A DNA stretch of 64,000 nt from Cristatella mucedo (Eukaryota; Bryozoa; Phylactolaemata; Cristatellidae), in assembly GCA_009760855.2 (NCBI GenBank), contig WPIO01000001.1, positions 17,810,501 through 17,874,500 on the forward strand. Reading direction: 5' to 3'. A model generated the notes under the pieces. The model was not told the DNA's origin, ran no database searches, and saw only the letters and a program-made list of their open reading frames with translations. Shown one piece after another: positions 12,172-21,387 of this stretch (position 1 is the stretch's first letter; each line of letters begins with the position of its first letter). The position numbers and the translations under genes were made by a program.

Positions 12172-13885
12172 TTTGCGTGTGCATGCATGTTTGTTTTTGT
12201 GTGCTTATGTGTATGTGCACGTGTGTGGATATGGATGTGTGCAGGCGGGCATGCACTTTATCCCTGCGCTACATGATGCACTGCCTTCAGCGTGTGCAGC
12301 AGTAAGAAGTCACACTAGCTCACTTTCTGTGTCTTTGCTGCCGCCTTGTCATCTCCTCTGGCGTTGTCATCTCTCCTCTGGTTTGTAGGTTCGTTCACCC
12401 GTGGCAGCTGCTCATGCCCGCCTGCTTGGCTCCTTGTCATCTCTCTTTGCGTTCACCCACTCGTCGAACGTTACTCTCTGCTGCTGCTGCTGCTGCCCGA
12501 GCAGGCCGCTACGTGTCGTCCCGCCCCTGAGCGCTGTAGCCTGAGCCTGCGTAGGAGCAGCTCGCGATGGTGGTCGTGAGAAGCGCTAGTCGTCGCCCTT
12601 TGCTCAGGTCGCGATGGGCGTGCCAGCTGGCATGAGCACGGCCAGAGTATGCCGTACACCAGGGCGACGCTGGCCGAGGCGATGCGAATCGGCTGCGTCG
12701 TGCCGCTCGCCCTACCTCACCGGACCAGCGGCGAGGGCGTCGCCGTGGCTGGCCACTGGCTGCCCGGCAGCACCGAAGTGCTCGTGGACCTGCACTCGAT
12801 CCTGCTCGACGAGACCGCCTATGCGAGGCCCTACTCGTTCGAGCCCAGCCGCTTCCTCGACGAGAGCGGCGCGTACCGGAAGCCCGAGTCCTTCATACCG
12901 TTTGGCATAGGTGAGCAGAGGCCTGTCGCATGCCGTGCCGTCCGAGCGGGCACCGGCTTGCGCTCGTAGAGTTGTGAGCAGCCGGGCAGGCTAAACCTCT
13001 TCCCCCTCTCTATAAAGAGCAGTCTCACCGAGCTTACTGCCACCCGACTCTCCTCGTTCGACCGTCGTCCGTGCTGTGCCGGGTTGAACTGCACTCGGCT
13101 TGTTCAGTGCAGCAGCGTAGCTCCCCGGCTGCGTTCGCCGGCAAGCGAAAATGGATGTCCACGGCTGTGCTCGCGAGCCACTCGATGGATGGAAACCAGA
13201 CCTGCCTGCCGAGAAGTCGATAATTGGCTTGAACGTTTGCTTCCGGCATCGGAGCTCGCCGGGCCAACTCCTACCGAGGTCCACGAGGGATGCTTGCTCT
13301 TACCTGTCGAGTGTTTTTTAATCTCTCCCTTCCTCTGGGTTATGGTGGCACCCAGGTGTAAGTAAGTAGACTTGCTTGTCAATACGGCCACATTTTCCCA
13401 TAGCTCTCATGCCTGGTCTCAATTGCCCAAAGCCTCCAAATCGGCGGTCGTGGCATGCTCGAGTCTCCAGCGTCGGCACAGCGCATTCGTTGGCTGTTGC
13501 ACGCACAGCGTAGGCGTCTGCGAGCTGCCGGTGCTGCTGCCCGGTGACACTGACCTCCTCCTCCTCTTCCTCCTTCTAATGTAAAAGCTGTCGGGCATTT
13601 TCCGTCAAGGCAAAGCTATGAGACTCGGTGATGAACCGAATGAACGGAAGAGGCCTGCTAAATTGAGCAGTCGAGGTTCAATGTCTGATTGTAGGGAAGC
13701 GAATGTGCATCGGTGAATCGTTGGCCAAGGCTGAGATGTTTCTTTTCTTCGTCGCACTTCTTCGCCGCTTTTCGCTCTCGTCACCGGACGGAGCGGGAGC
13801 GGCTGCTTCAGCCAGATACAAAGCCACTATCGGTATAACCCGTCAGCCTCCGCAGTACAGCCTTGTCGCAGAGGAGAGACGATGA
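2998..13885 (+). CDS. Cytochrome P450, CYP2-clan, complete five-exon gene
   Basis: Exons 2998-3355, 9693-10238, 10581-10724, 12608-12910 and 13695-13885 join to 1542 bp (513 aa plus stop); each intron is GT-AG and phase 1. Features in order: N-terminal membrane anchor (residues about 4-30), proline-rich hinge LPRGPPRIP (38-46), helix C WREQR (129-133), I-helix oxygen-activation motif AAGTETT (314-320), K-helix EAMR (373-376), a PERF-like YSFEPSRF segment, and the haem loop FGIGKRMCIG with Cys455 as iron ligand. The haem motif is built across the last intron, which supports the splice model. This is a microsomal mono-oxygenase, anchored in the ER and fed by P450 reductase; the substrate cannot be read from sequence. 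All key residues are present and there is no stop or frameshift, so it looks functional. The start at 2998 gives the full anchor; a second ATG lies 9 bp downstream. Intron 1 (6.3 kb) is packed with mobile elements. Confidence 0.95.
4768..4937 (+). mobile_element. SINE-A copy (tRNA-derived)
   Basis: Begins GATGGCACACTAGGTAAGG and carries a pol III B-box-like GGTTCGATTCC, then a body with GCAAGCGGTGGTGATTG and the end AGGCTGTTTAAGCAGCTAGGA followed by a T-run. Nearly the same sequence occurs at 59458-59620 and inverted at 54253-54414, which defines the family. It lies in P450 intron 1. Confidence 0.85.
4985..5080 (+). mobile_element. L2-type LINE 3' end fragment
   Basis: Contains GTAAAGCACCTAGAAAGAGATT, a shortened GGCGCTATG and a TTATTATTATTAC tail, matching the 3' ends of the L2 copies elsewhere in the window. 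Only the tail is recognisable. Confidence 0.6.
5453..5585 (+). mobile_element. SINE-A copy, 5' truncated
   Basis: Starts inside the tRNA-like head (GAGGTCGTGGGTTCGAATC) and continues through GAAGCGGTGGTGATAACCG and the AGGCTCTTCTG body. It ends just before the mariner left terminus. Confidence 0.7.
5599..9589 (-). mobile_element. Mariner transposon, interrupted by an L2 LINE
   Basis: Terminal inverted repeats TTGGGTTGGCAACTAAGTTC begin at 5599 and, inverted, end at 9589; the first 32 bases differ at about one position, and TA dinucleotides flank both ends as expected for mariner target duplication. The transposase reads on the minus strand. The N-terminal helix-turn-helix part ([20 protein letters not shown], then [11 protein letters not shown]) is near 9400-9260; the C-terminal catalytic part is 6470-5662, with [10 protein letters not shown] and [13 protein letters not shown] giving the D34D spacing. 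The halves are separated by the L2 insertion, about 15 expected residues are not found at the junction, and the frame also breaks between about 6217 and 6039. The copy cannot make transposase but keeps its ends. Confidence 0.93.
6487..9247 (-). mobile_element. L2-type LINE, 5'-truncated, nested in mariner
   Basis: Read on the minus strand: end of the endonuclease domain ([13 protein letters not shown] near 9150), linker, then reverse transcriptase with [19 protein letters not shown] near 7670, a frame break at the expected catalytic FxDD region, and [21 protein letters not shown] onward in 7565-6720. The 3' end is AAAGC(A/G)(C/T)CTAGAGAGAGA...GAGTTCTCTGAGGGCGCT then TTATTATTATTA at 6487-6500. 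Several frameshifts and stops make it inactive. Its 5' end abuts mariner sequence at about 9248. It is the longest copy of this family in the window and shows the insertion order: mariner first, LINE second. Confidence 0.9.
11170..12240. repeat. GT/CA-rich and (GA)n low-complexity intron
   Basis: P450 intron 3 (10725-12607) contains CA/CG-rich stretches near 11175-11215, GT-rich near 11320-11345 and 12005-12120, and a clean (GA)n run at 12133-12168. Open frames here are translations of these repeats. Confidence 0.8.
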
Positions 13886-15120
13886 ACTGAATGCAAACCG
13901 CATCCAGGAAGGAGTAAATGCCGCCATATCCATGAAGCTCTGCATAAACGATACGAGAGCAGCAACCAGAGTTTGTGCCCGACTTAGCAGCAGCAGCTTA
14001 ACTCGTGTGATATGTATATGCATGACATGCCGTGCGATGGTATCTTCTCGGTCTAAGCATTTTTTTGTAAAAGCACTGCATTATTTGCTTGATTGTCAGC
14101 ATTAGTTATACCCATATTGTCTTGTGAATGTTTTTCGTGTGAGCTCATGTTTTAACGTCTTTGCAATCTCAAAGCCGGTGGTTTGTTCAAGGCTTATGTA
14201 CAGGTAGTGCTTCGTATTAGGAATAATAGAGATCTTATTACCAAATACCTGAGCATGTGAACTCAATAAGCATTATCAGCTTTTCATATCAGCTAATTGC
14301 AAAGCAGTCAGAAGCGGGCATAGCCAAAGATCAATACTAGATAGCACCATTTTGGAGAGATTGCTGCCCTGCCTAAAGTCCTTAGATAACCATGTTGCAT
14401 TTTGGCCGGAACCTGAGACGGAAGTGATGTACTTAATGCTGCACAAATTTTGCAGTATTTACCAGACCCGTGCTGTACAGTCATTTCTGTGACTGACAGC
14501 AAAGATTAATGCAGCCTTTCTTGGGGGCATCTGGACACCACTTGCTGCTGCTTCACTCTGTATTTACCAAGGCTAACATTGGCTCTGCAAAACTTTGCCA
14601 CTGCGGCTCGACATTTTGCAGGCAGGCTGCCAGCATTTTCATGGCACCCGTATTGTTGAGCTAAGCATCTCGTCACGAAGACACGTCGAGCATCATTCGT
14701 GTCATGCCAGCACCAGTCAACTGGCAGGTTGATGCAAAAGGGATTTTTATTTTACAGAGATAGATTTCCAGTTTGCAGGAAATCAAGCCAGCTTGAAGTA
14801 AAGCCTCTTGTAATCATAAAATCACTCTTTGGCACTTCACAATCCTATTCACAATCCTAATGATTTATGCGACAAACCCCATTTGCAATTGCCTCTCGGA
14901 GCCCGGGGCAAGGCCACAGCATAGCTCACATTAGTCAGGCGCCCCCTCCTCCCCCCCCCCCGTGGTTTCTCCTATCTCTATCTCACTACATTGAATGTGT
15001 TCATATTGGCATAGCCAGTCCTGCGCAGGAATATATAAGTGTCAGCTCCTGGCTTCCTTCAATTAAACCGAAAATGGCTGATTTTAGCACCCTCATTTGT
15101 ATTGCAGCAGGAGGGCTTTA
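13886..15120. other. No recognisable gene; P450 3' flank
   Basis: Downstream of the P450 stop I find no further conserved coding block. A poly-C run with a CCTCCT lead lies at about 14942-14960. The P450 3' untranslated region must start here, but I could not pick a convincing polyadenylation signal. Confidence 0.4.
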
Positions 15121-15262
15121 GCGGCTGTCACCACACTTGGGAGTGGGCAATAAATGATTGCCAGCTGCAGGACTCAAACCCACGATAAATTATTGCCTGC
15201 TGAAGAATCGAACCCACGACCTAGGTTATGAAGTGCAAGTGCCTTAACCCTGGCCTCGGAGT
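15121..15262 (-). mobile_element. Degenerate SINE-A copy
   Basis: On the minus strand it shows the tRNA-like order: GGTTAAGGCACTTGCACTTC, CCTAGGTCGTGGGTTCGATTC and a second GTGGGTTTGAGTCCTGCAG, then the CAATCATTTATTGCCC body. The B-box-like part appears twice, so it may be a rearranged or doubled copy. Confidence 0.55.
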
Positions 15263-15485
15263 CATTCTAGTATGAAGGTACTTCCCGACACACTGGATGC
15301 TGTAAAAGCTGCAATCGCCTATGGCCTTACCTCTCACATCTTTCTCTAGCTCTCCTCTCTCCATTTCTCTTCCTCAGTTTGGCACAACCCGAGTGCTGTT
15401 AAACTTGTTGTGCAGAAATGCCAACAAATGCAATACGATTCTATAGATCATTCCAAAAATCCTTGCAAATTATGCATCCCTGGCT

Positions 15486-16965
15486 GCAGGTTGACACTGG
15501 AACGAGTCGTGGCAGACCAACTGGACTCATGTATTGAAACTTCACACCTTGCTAGTAAGTTCCAGTCTGGCTTTACAGCTAATCACTCCACCGAGTCAGC
15601 ATTGCTTCGGGTGTACAACGACCTACGTAGAAATGCTGACATGGGTAGAGTATATCTGCTTGTTTTGCTCGATCATTCGGCAGCTTTTGATACTATGATC
15701 AAGTTCTTCTTTAGCGCTTTTCATCTAGCCTGGGCATCACTGGCACTGCTCTGCAATGGTTCAGGTCCTCTCATCTCAGCGTGAGACTCTGGAGCATTGA
15801 TGTGAATGGACAAAGATCACCCAAGGCACCTCTGAAATATGGAGCACCTCAGGGCTCCATGCTTGGTCTGATTCTTTTCACGGTGTATACTCTTACTCTT
15901 GCCGATGTAATTGCCCAGCACAATCTAGGCTTTCACTTCTATGAAGATGACACTCAGTTGCATCTTGGCTTCAATCCTTTCCAGCCTTCGAGCACCTCGA
16001 ATTCTCTCACCTCCCTTGCTGCATGTATTGATGACATCTGCACATGGATGGCAGCAAATTTTCTTATATCAAATGATTATAAAATTAACTCACTAGTTAC
16101 GGGCAAACCAATTGTGACTCAGAAATTTGAAAGGCTAACGCTCAAAATTGGCTCTGCCAGCATATCTCCTGTTGAATCTCCTCGAAATCTAGGTGTCATG
16201 TTCCAAAGTGACCTTTCGTTAGACGACCACATTAGCTCTACAATCAAGTCTGCCTACTTTCAGCTACATGACATTGCTAAAGTTCAGGCTTGCTTAGATA
16301 AGGATAACACATCTAAGTTGGTCCATGCATTTGTGACATCCTGTCTTGACTTCTGTAACTCACTGCTTGCTGGCCTGCCGGCATGTGCGATCAGGCACTT
16401 ACAGCTGGTGCAAAACTCTGCAGCTAGGTTGTCTGTCGTGAGCATCGCAGTTGCAAGGGTTTATCGCTCACTTTTAGGTCCCTTCATTTTTCGGCTCCAG
16501 CCTACCTATCAGATCTACTCCCCTACCAGGCCAAGCATCGTACCACCCGCTTTTCGGAATCTAATTGTTTACCTATACCTCGTACAACCCTCAAATCCTT
16601 TGGAGACCGTGATTTAGTGCATATGCTCCCAAAGCCTGGAACTCACTCCCCCACTTGCATCAGAACATCCCCCGACTTGACCACATTTAAAAAAAAGAAA
16701 TAAAAAACGCACATATCTATGAAAGCATTTAGTGGGTCCCTGTGATTCGTCCTTATGTGTGCTGACACTGTTGCATGCTGCCACTAACCATACTTGCATG
16801 CTGACCCTGTGCATGTCACCCCTAACCAAGTTATTCATGTTGTTTATCGAGCATACTACCACTAACCATTCGATCGTGTTTCCTTTGCAGCAAATGTAAA
16901 GCACCTAGAAAGAGATTGAGTTCTCTGAGGGTGCGTTATCAAGTGCATTATCACTATTATTAACA
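15486..16965 (+). mobile_element. L2-type LINE, reverse transcriptase to 3' end
   Basis: Encodes RVVADQLDSCIETSHLASKF, VLLDHSAAFDT, a frame change, then KYGAPQGSMLGLILFTVY, FHFYEDDTQLHL and [11 protein letters not shown]. It continues through the C-terminal [13 protein letters not shown]-like block and ends in AAAGCACCTAGAAAGAGATTGAG with an ATTATTATT tail. The catalytic FYADD-type motif reads FYEDD, and frameshifts occur near 15750 and 16440, so this copy is dead. Confidence 0.88.
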
Positions 16966-17618
16966 CGCAGATGCTTGCCCAAATTGGAGGGCAAGGCTTC
17001 AAGTGAGGAGCTATAGGAAACACGCAGCCGCAGCTGAATCGCTCAGTTGCTTGCTGTAGCTGTTTCTATGCACAAATCGAGAAACAGTACATTGCGCAAG
17101 TGCCTTGGGAAACGAGGCAGCTTCAAAAGTATGCTTCGATACTAACACACACCATCCTTCAGCGCTAGCAATGAGGAGTGGATCCGCAGACGATAGCACA
17201 GTTTCACAGCACTAGTGCCAGCGAGGCAGCTGCAGTGAACTGCACGGCCAATTAATAGTGGTTACCACTACCTGAATGATTCATTGACACATAAACCCCA
17301 ACACCCTGCCCTGTATAGCATCCCAGCTAAGCTTGCATCACAGCTTGCATCGGTGTTGGCTCACTAACTGACATGATTGCAAGGTGAACGTACTAGCTAG
17401 TCAGTCAAACGGTACGACGATGCTGCTTCCTGCACAAATGTGTGCAGTCAAGATACGATCCACATCCTTTGCAAGAGTTCGAGCGGCATGGTGAACGGCT
17501 GAATGAACAAAATGCCAAATGGCAAATAGGCAAACGCTGCCGTGCCGCTGCTGCTGCTATCACCACATGCCCGCCACAGACAAAAGACGGGTGAAGAGTC
17601 ATCGCAAGGGAACGGGAG

Positions 17619-19031
17619 CTAATCGTCGTTGTCAGCATCGCCTGTATCCATGAACTTCTCGGCCGCTTGCAGCTGCGACTGTAGCAAGCTGAACTCGAGA
17701 GACAGCCACTCCTCACCGTCCTCGCCCGCTAAGCACTGCTCGGGAGTGGCGGCGAGCCTCAGGCCTTGGCCAGCTCGCCTTGCCACGGCCTTGACCCGGG
17801 CACGGCACGAGCTGAGAGCAGCCTTCTCGTAGTGCTGCAGCTCGTGATAGCCCTGGCTCCTGTTGGCGCAGCGGCGGCCGGCGTAGACGGCCACGAGTGG
17901 CGGCTTCGGCTCGGCATCCTCTGCTGCTGAGCTCCTGCCGCCGCCGCCGCGGCGGTGGCAGCTGCCGCCGAGAGCGGCGGCGGCTGGGTCTGACAGCCTG
18001 ATCACGTACGTGGCTCTGCGCTCCTTGCGATGGCATGCCTGACAGGTGTGGCCGTCGTACGCCACCTTCTCCGATCGATACGTTTCGTATGTGTCCAGCG
18101 CGTCCTGACAAAAACAGTCGGCTGAGTCGCGCCGGCAGAGCGGCGCGGCTCGGCCGCCGCAGGAGGGAGGAGCAGCCGCGAGGTTTGTAGGAAGCAGCAG
18201 CAGCGCCAGAGCATCCAACAGCAGCAGCTGCAGCCCGAGCAGCCGAGCACTTCAAAGAGTACCTGCCAGCAACGATACGACTATACCAGCAGCATAATAA
18301 CACCCGTGATCAACTAATAACTGCGGCTCGAATGATCAACTTCTTATCATGCCCAGAGATCTCTCTGCAAGTCGGTACCTTCCGGAATGCAGCTAATCGA
18401 CCAGGGTGCACCCGACGTGATCCGGTTCAAGGTTTGAACATCCGACATGAATAAAGCTGTGCTTAATAGACAAGCTCCATTTCTCGCCGACCTGCACTGG
18501 CTACCAGTCAAGCAACGGATTGACTTCAAAGTTTTGTCGCTCACTTTTAGGTCCCTTCATTCTTTGGCTCCAGCCTATCTGTCAGATATACTACCCCATC
18601 AGACCAAGCATCGTACCACCCGCTTTTCGGAATCCAACAGTCTAGAAATACCTCATACAAACCTTAAATCCTTTGGAGACCGTGCATTTAGTTCATATGC
18701 TCCCAAAGCCTGGAACTCCCTCCCGACCTACGTCAGAACATCCCCTGACCTGACCACATTTAAAAGGAACCTAAAAACACACCTATTTAGGACAGCATTT
18801 AGTGGGTCCCTGTGATTCGTCCTTGATGTGTTTATGTGTGCTGACACTGTGCATGCTGCCACTAACCACATTTGCATGCTGACCCTGTGCATGTCACCCC
18901 TAACCATATTATTCATTTCGTTTGTTTTCTCAAGCATGATTTTACTTACCATTCAATTGCATTTCTACTTTACAGCAAAAGTAAAGCGCCTAGAGAGAGA
19001 TTAAGTTCTCTGAGGGCGCTTTATCAAGTGA

Positions 19032-19063
<32 letters not shown>

Positions 19064-21387
19064 CAAGCTGGTTTGGTCTATCGGTTAAGGTGCTCGCCCC
19101 GACCAAGGTCTGATTGAAGTGGGCTCGAGCCCCGAGGCATATGTGAAGCGCCTGAATAGAGATTAAGTTCTCTTGGGGCGCTATATAAATGAATTATATA
19201 AAATTGTATAAGCTTACATGCTGTAAGTCGGGCACAACAGAAACTGAAGAAGACCTTATCACACCTAACTAAACAAACAGTCCTTCTATAAGCATCATGG
19301 GATAGAAACTGATTTGCATGAGGGACACATAAAAATTGTGACAGTGACACTGGACTGCAGCAAAAGCTTTATATGTAAAAAATTTGTAAATGCATTTTCA
19401 ATCTGCATAATTATGTCTAAAAGACTACCTCAAGTCCGATGCCTGTCTCAACTCTCAACAAGATTCAATGTTTCACCGCATTCAGATAAGTTAAGTTATC
19501 CACGGAAATGCCAATTTCACGTTTTGCGCATCGGTCAATGGGCAATTGCAATTCTAAGTGCCTAGAAAGAGATGGAGTTCTCTGAGGGGGCTTTATCGAG
19601 TGCATTATTATTATCATGATATTACTCACCATTCAATTGCATTTCCCTTTGCAGCAAATGTAAAGCGCCTAGAGAGAGATTGAGTTCTCTGAGGGCGCTT
19701 TATCAAGTGCATTATTATTATTATTATAAAGACGTAGCATCAGTGCAGAACAGCCGGGTGGAATTCGCATTATAACTGTTTTTCGAGCCACTACAGGTTG
19801 CCCATAAGCTGGCAGGCCCTACTTAAAAAGCTTCTTGCTAGCAGTGCTTGCATCACTATACAGCGATTGGCTAAAAAAAAAGCCATCCACGCGCTCACTA
19901 AAGTATTGCAGCTTTCATGGCAGCACACCTGGGTGACGGCTAGGGTGAGCACGTGCATGAGCACTAGCATGAGCAGCTGCTCCTAGTACCTCGAGGAGGA
20001 GGACACAGTGGGAGACAATGGGTAGCTGGCCTAACTGCTCCTCACTGCCTCTGGCTCCGTAAGTACTGTAGCCCTGTATCGACGCCTCTAGGCTGCTGGC
20101 TGGTAAAAGTTAAAAGTTGAGGCGAGCCGATTCAACAGCCTCCTTAATTAATATAGCGCCAGAAGAGCTACGGCCCGGTGATCGGAGGCACAGACGAAGC
20201 GGGCTCACCTTAAATTCTTTCTGCCAAGCAGCACTGCTCAGATTATTCTTCATCGAATTGATCATGTCGTCGCGAATTTTTCGCGCTGCCTTTTCCTCGT
20301 CTGTGGTCGTGCTCGAAGCTTCGAGGAGCTTCTTCACGTGGCCGCTTCTTTCTTCGCAAGCCCTCCGAAGCATTCCTTTCATGTAGTAACGGAAGCTGTC
20401 GAACTGGCTACGGTTACGGTTGGTAACCGTGCGCAGCTGCGTGAACGCCGGCTTGTGGCTCTCGTCGAGTTCCTCCTTGCTGGGCATGTAGGGATTTCGC
20501 GGCGGCGGTCCGTCATCGCTTTCGACGCTAGACGAGTCGACTAAGAAATCGCTCGGCGGCGGTTCGCTGCTGTCGCTGCCGTCCGATTCATCGACATCGA
20601 TCGGACCGCCACTTCGCAGCAGCTTACTACACGACGCCGGCATCCCGTCTGCAGCAGCGGTGCCAACCAGGCCCTCGTCCCTTCCGGCGTCGTCGCCCGG
20701 GCACACGACGACGGTTTCCCTGCTCCGCTTGATCAATCGCTCGGCGAGAGGAGAGCTCTTCTGTCTTCGCTTCTCGGTTATTCGCCGAGACCGGCGCACG
20801 TTCATTCTTCCTCGCCCATCGTCGTCGTCGTCGTCGTCGTCGTCGTCTTCGTCGCGGGCGGTCACGCCCGAGCGACAGTCAACGATCGCTGCTGCTGGGT
20901 CTGCACCGTCTGGGCACGAAGACGGGTCGACGACGGCGTCACCAAACGGTACTCGGCGTCGCGCCGATCGACGGATGCACTCGGATGCTGTCACATTGGC
21001 AACAGGCCGGCCGCCGCCGCCGCCGCCGTCGTCGTCGGAGCCCGAGCTCAGGCAGCGTACGCGCTTTTTCAGGCTCGAGCCGACGGGGGAACAGACGGGG
21101 GAACAGTCCTCGCTGTCCTCCGCGCTGCCGAGCGGGTCGCCAAAGCGTCCATTGTGCACAGCGACCGCGTACCGGCGCGAATCGTCGTCGCAGCTTGCTC
21201 CGTCGTACCAGAGCTTCCTCAGCCACGCCTTTCCTTTACGAACGCACAGATCGATGTGCAGCACTCCGACGCCGTCGGGAACACCTGCAACCTGTGCGTC
21301 AGCTGCACCGGCGTCCTCTCCTTTGACGAGGAAAAACTTTTCTCTTTTACCTCGGCTGCAATGAGCTGTCGCATTCGCGTCCACCAT
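17619..21387 (-). CDS. CCDC82: CCDC82-like protein with C-terminal DUF4211 domain, two exons
   Basis: Exon 1 is 21387-20209 (393 codons, donor AAG|GTGAGC, phase 0) and exon 2 is 18104-17619 (acceptor TTTTTGTCAG), giving 554 aa; human CCDC82 is of similar length. The N-terminal two thirds is low-complexity, acidic and serine-rich, with basic RRSRRITEKRRQK nuclear-signal-like patches and a poly-Asp run near residues 178-190. The DUF4211-like part starts at SDFLVDSS, continues through FDSFRYYMKGMLRRACEE and AARKIRDDMIN to WQKEFK, and crosses the intron as WQKEFK-DALDTYETY. It then shows HTCQACHRK (414-417 Cys pair), VYAGRRCANRSQGYHELQHY and a C-terminal helical stretch ending FMDTGDADNDD. The order CxxC, GRxCAxR, YHxLxH matches my memory of the human C-terminus. 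The function of the family is unknown; a nuclear location is inferred. The intron contains an L2 3' end and SINE pieces. Confidence 0.78.
18441..19060 (+). mobile_element. L2-type LINE 3' end in CCDC82-like intron
   Basis: Encodes the conserved LINE C-terminus: [57 protein letters not shown] and [18 protein letters not shown] (stop at 18815). An untranslated tail follows, AAAGCGCCTAGAGAGAGATT...GGGCGCTTTATCAAGTG, then about eleven ATT units. This is the best preserved tail in the window. Confidence 0.88.
19063..19205 (+). mobile_element. SINE-B copy (tRNA-like)
   Basis: Starts CTGGTTTGGTCTATCGGTTAA with GGTGCTCGCCCCGACC, has the B-box-like GGGCTCGAGCCCC, then GAAGCGCCTGAATAGAGATT and GGGGCGCTATATAAATGAAT. 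It directly follows the L2 (ATT)n tail. Confidence 0.8.
19555..19728 (+). mobile_element. Two L2-type LINE 3' tails in tandem
   Basis: Two successive copies of the L2 3' terminal hairpin and ATT tail, at about 19555-19612 and 19630-19728, each AAGTGCCTAGAAAGAGAT- or AAAGCGCCTAGAGAGAGAT-like and followed by TTATTATTAT. Confidence 0.75.
20818..20850. repeat. (GTC)n trinucleotide run coding poly-Asp
   Basis: About ten GTC units on the plus strand, read as GAC (Asp) on the minus strand inside CCDC82-like exon 1. The run is in frame and uninterrupted by stops, so length polymorphism would only change the Asp count. Confidence 0.85.

Noticed and set aside
18105-18303. Leucine-rich start (LALLLLPTNLAAAPP) suggesting a secreted cysteine-rich protein on the minus strand
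   Set aside because: There is no ATG in that frame (TTG only), and a good acceptor TTTTTGTCAG at 18105 joins the downstream part in phase to CCDC82-like exon 1. The leucine-rich part is intron.
20660-21364. 234-codon plus-strand frame opposite CCDC82-like exon 1
   Set aside because: Antisense shadow of a GC-rich exon; no splice or family signal on the plus strand.
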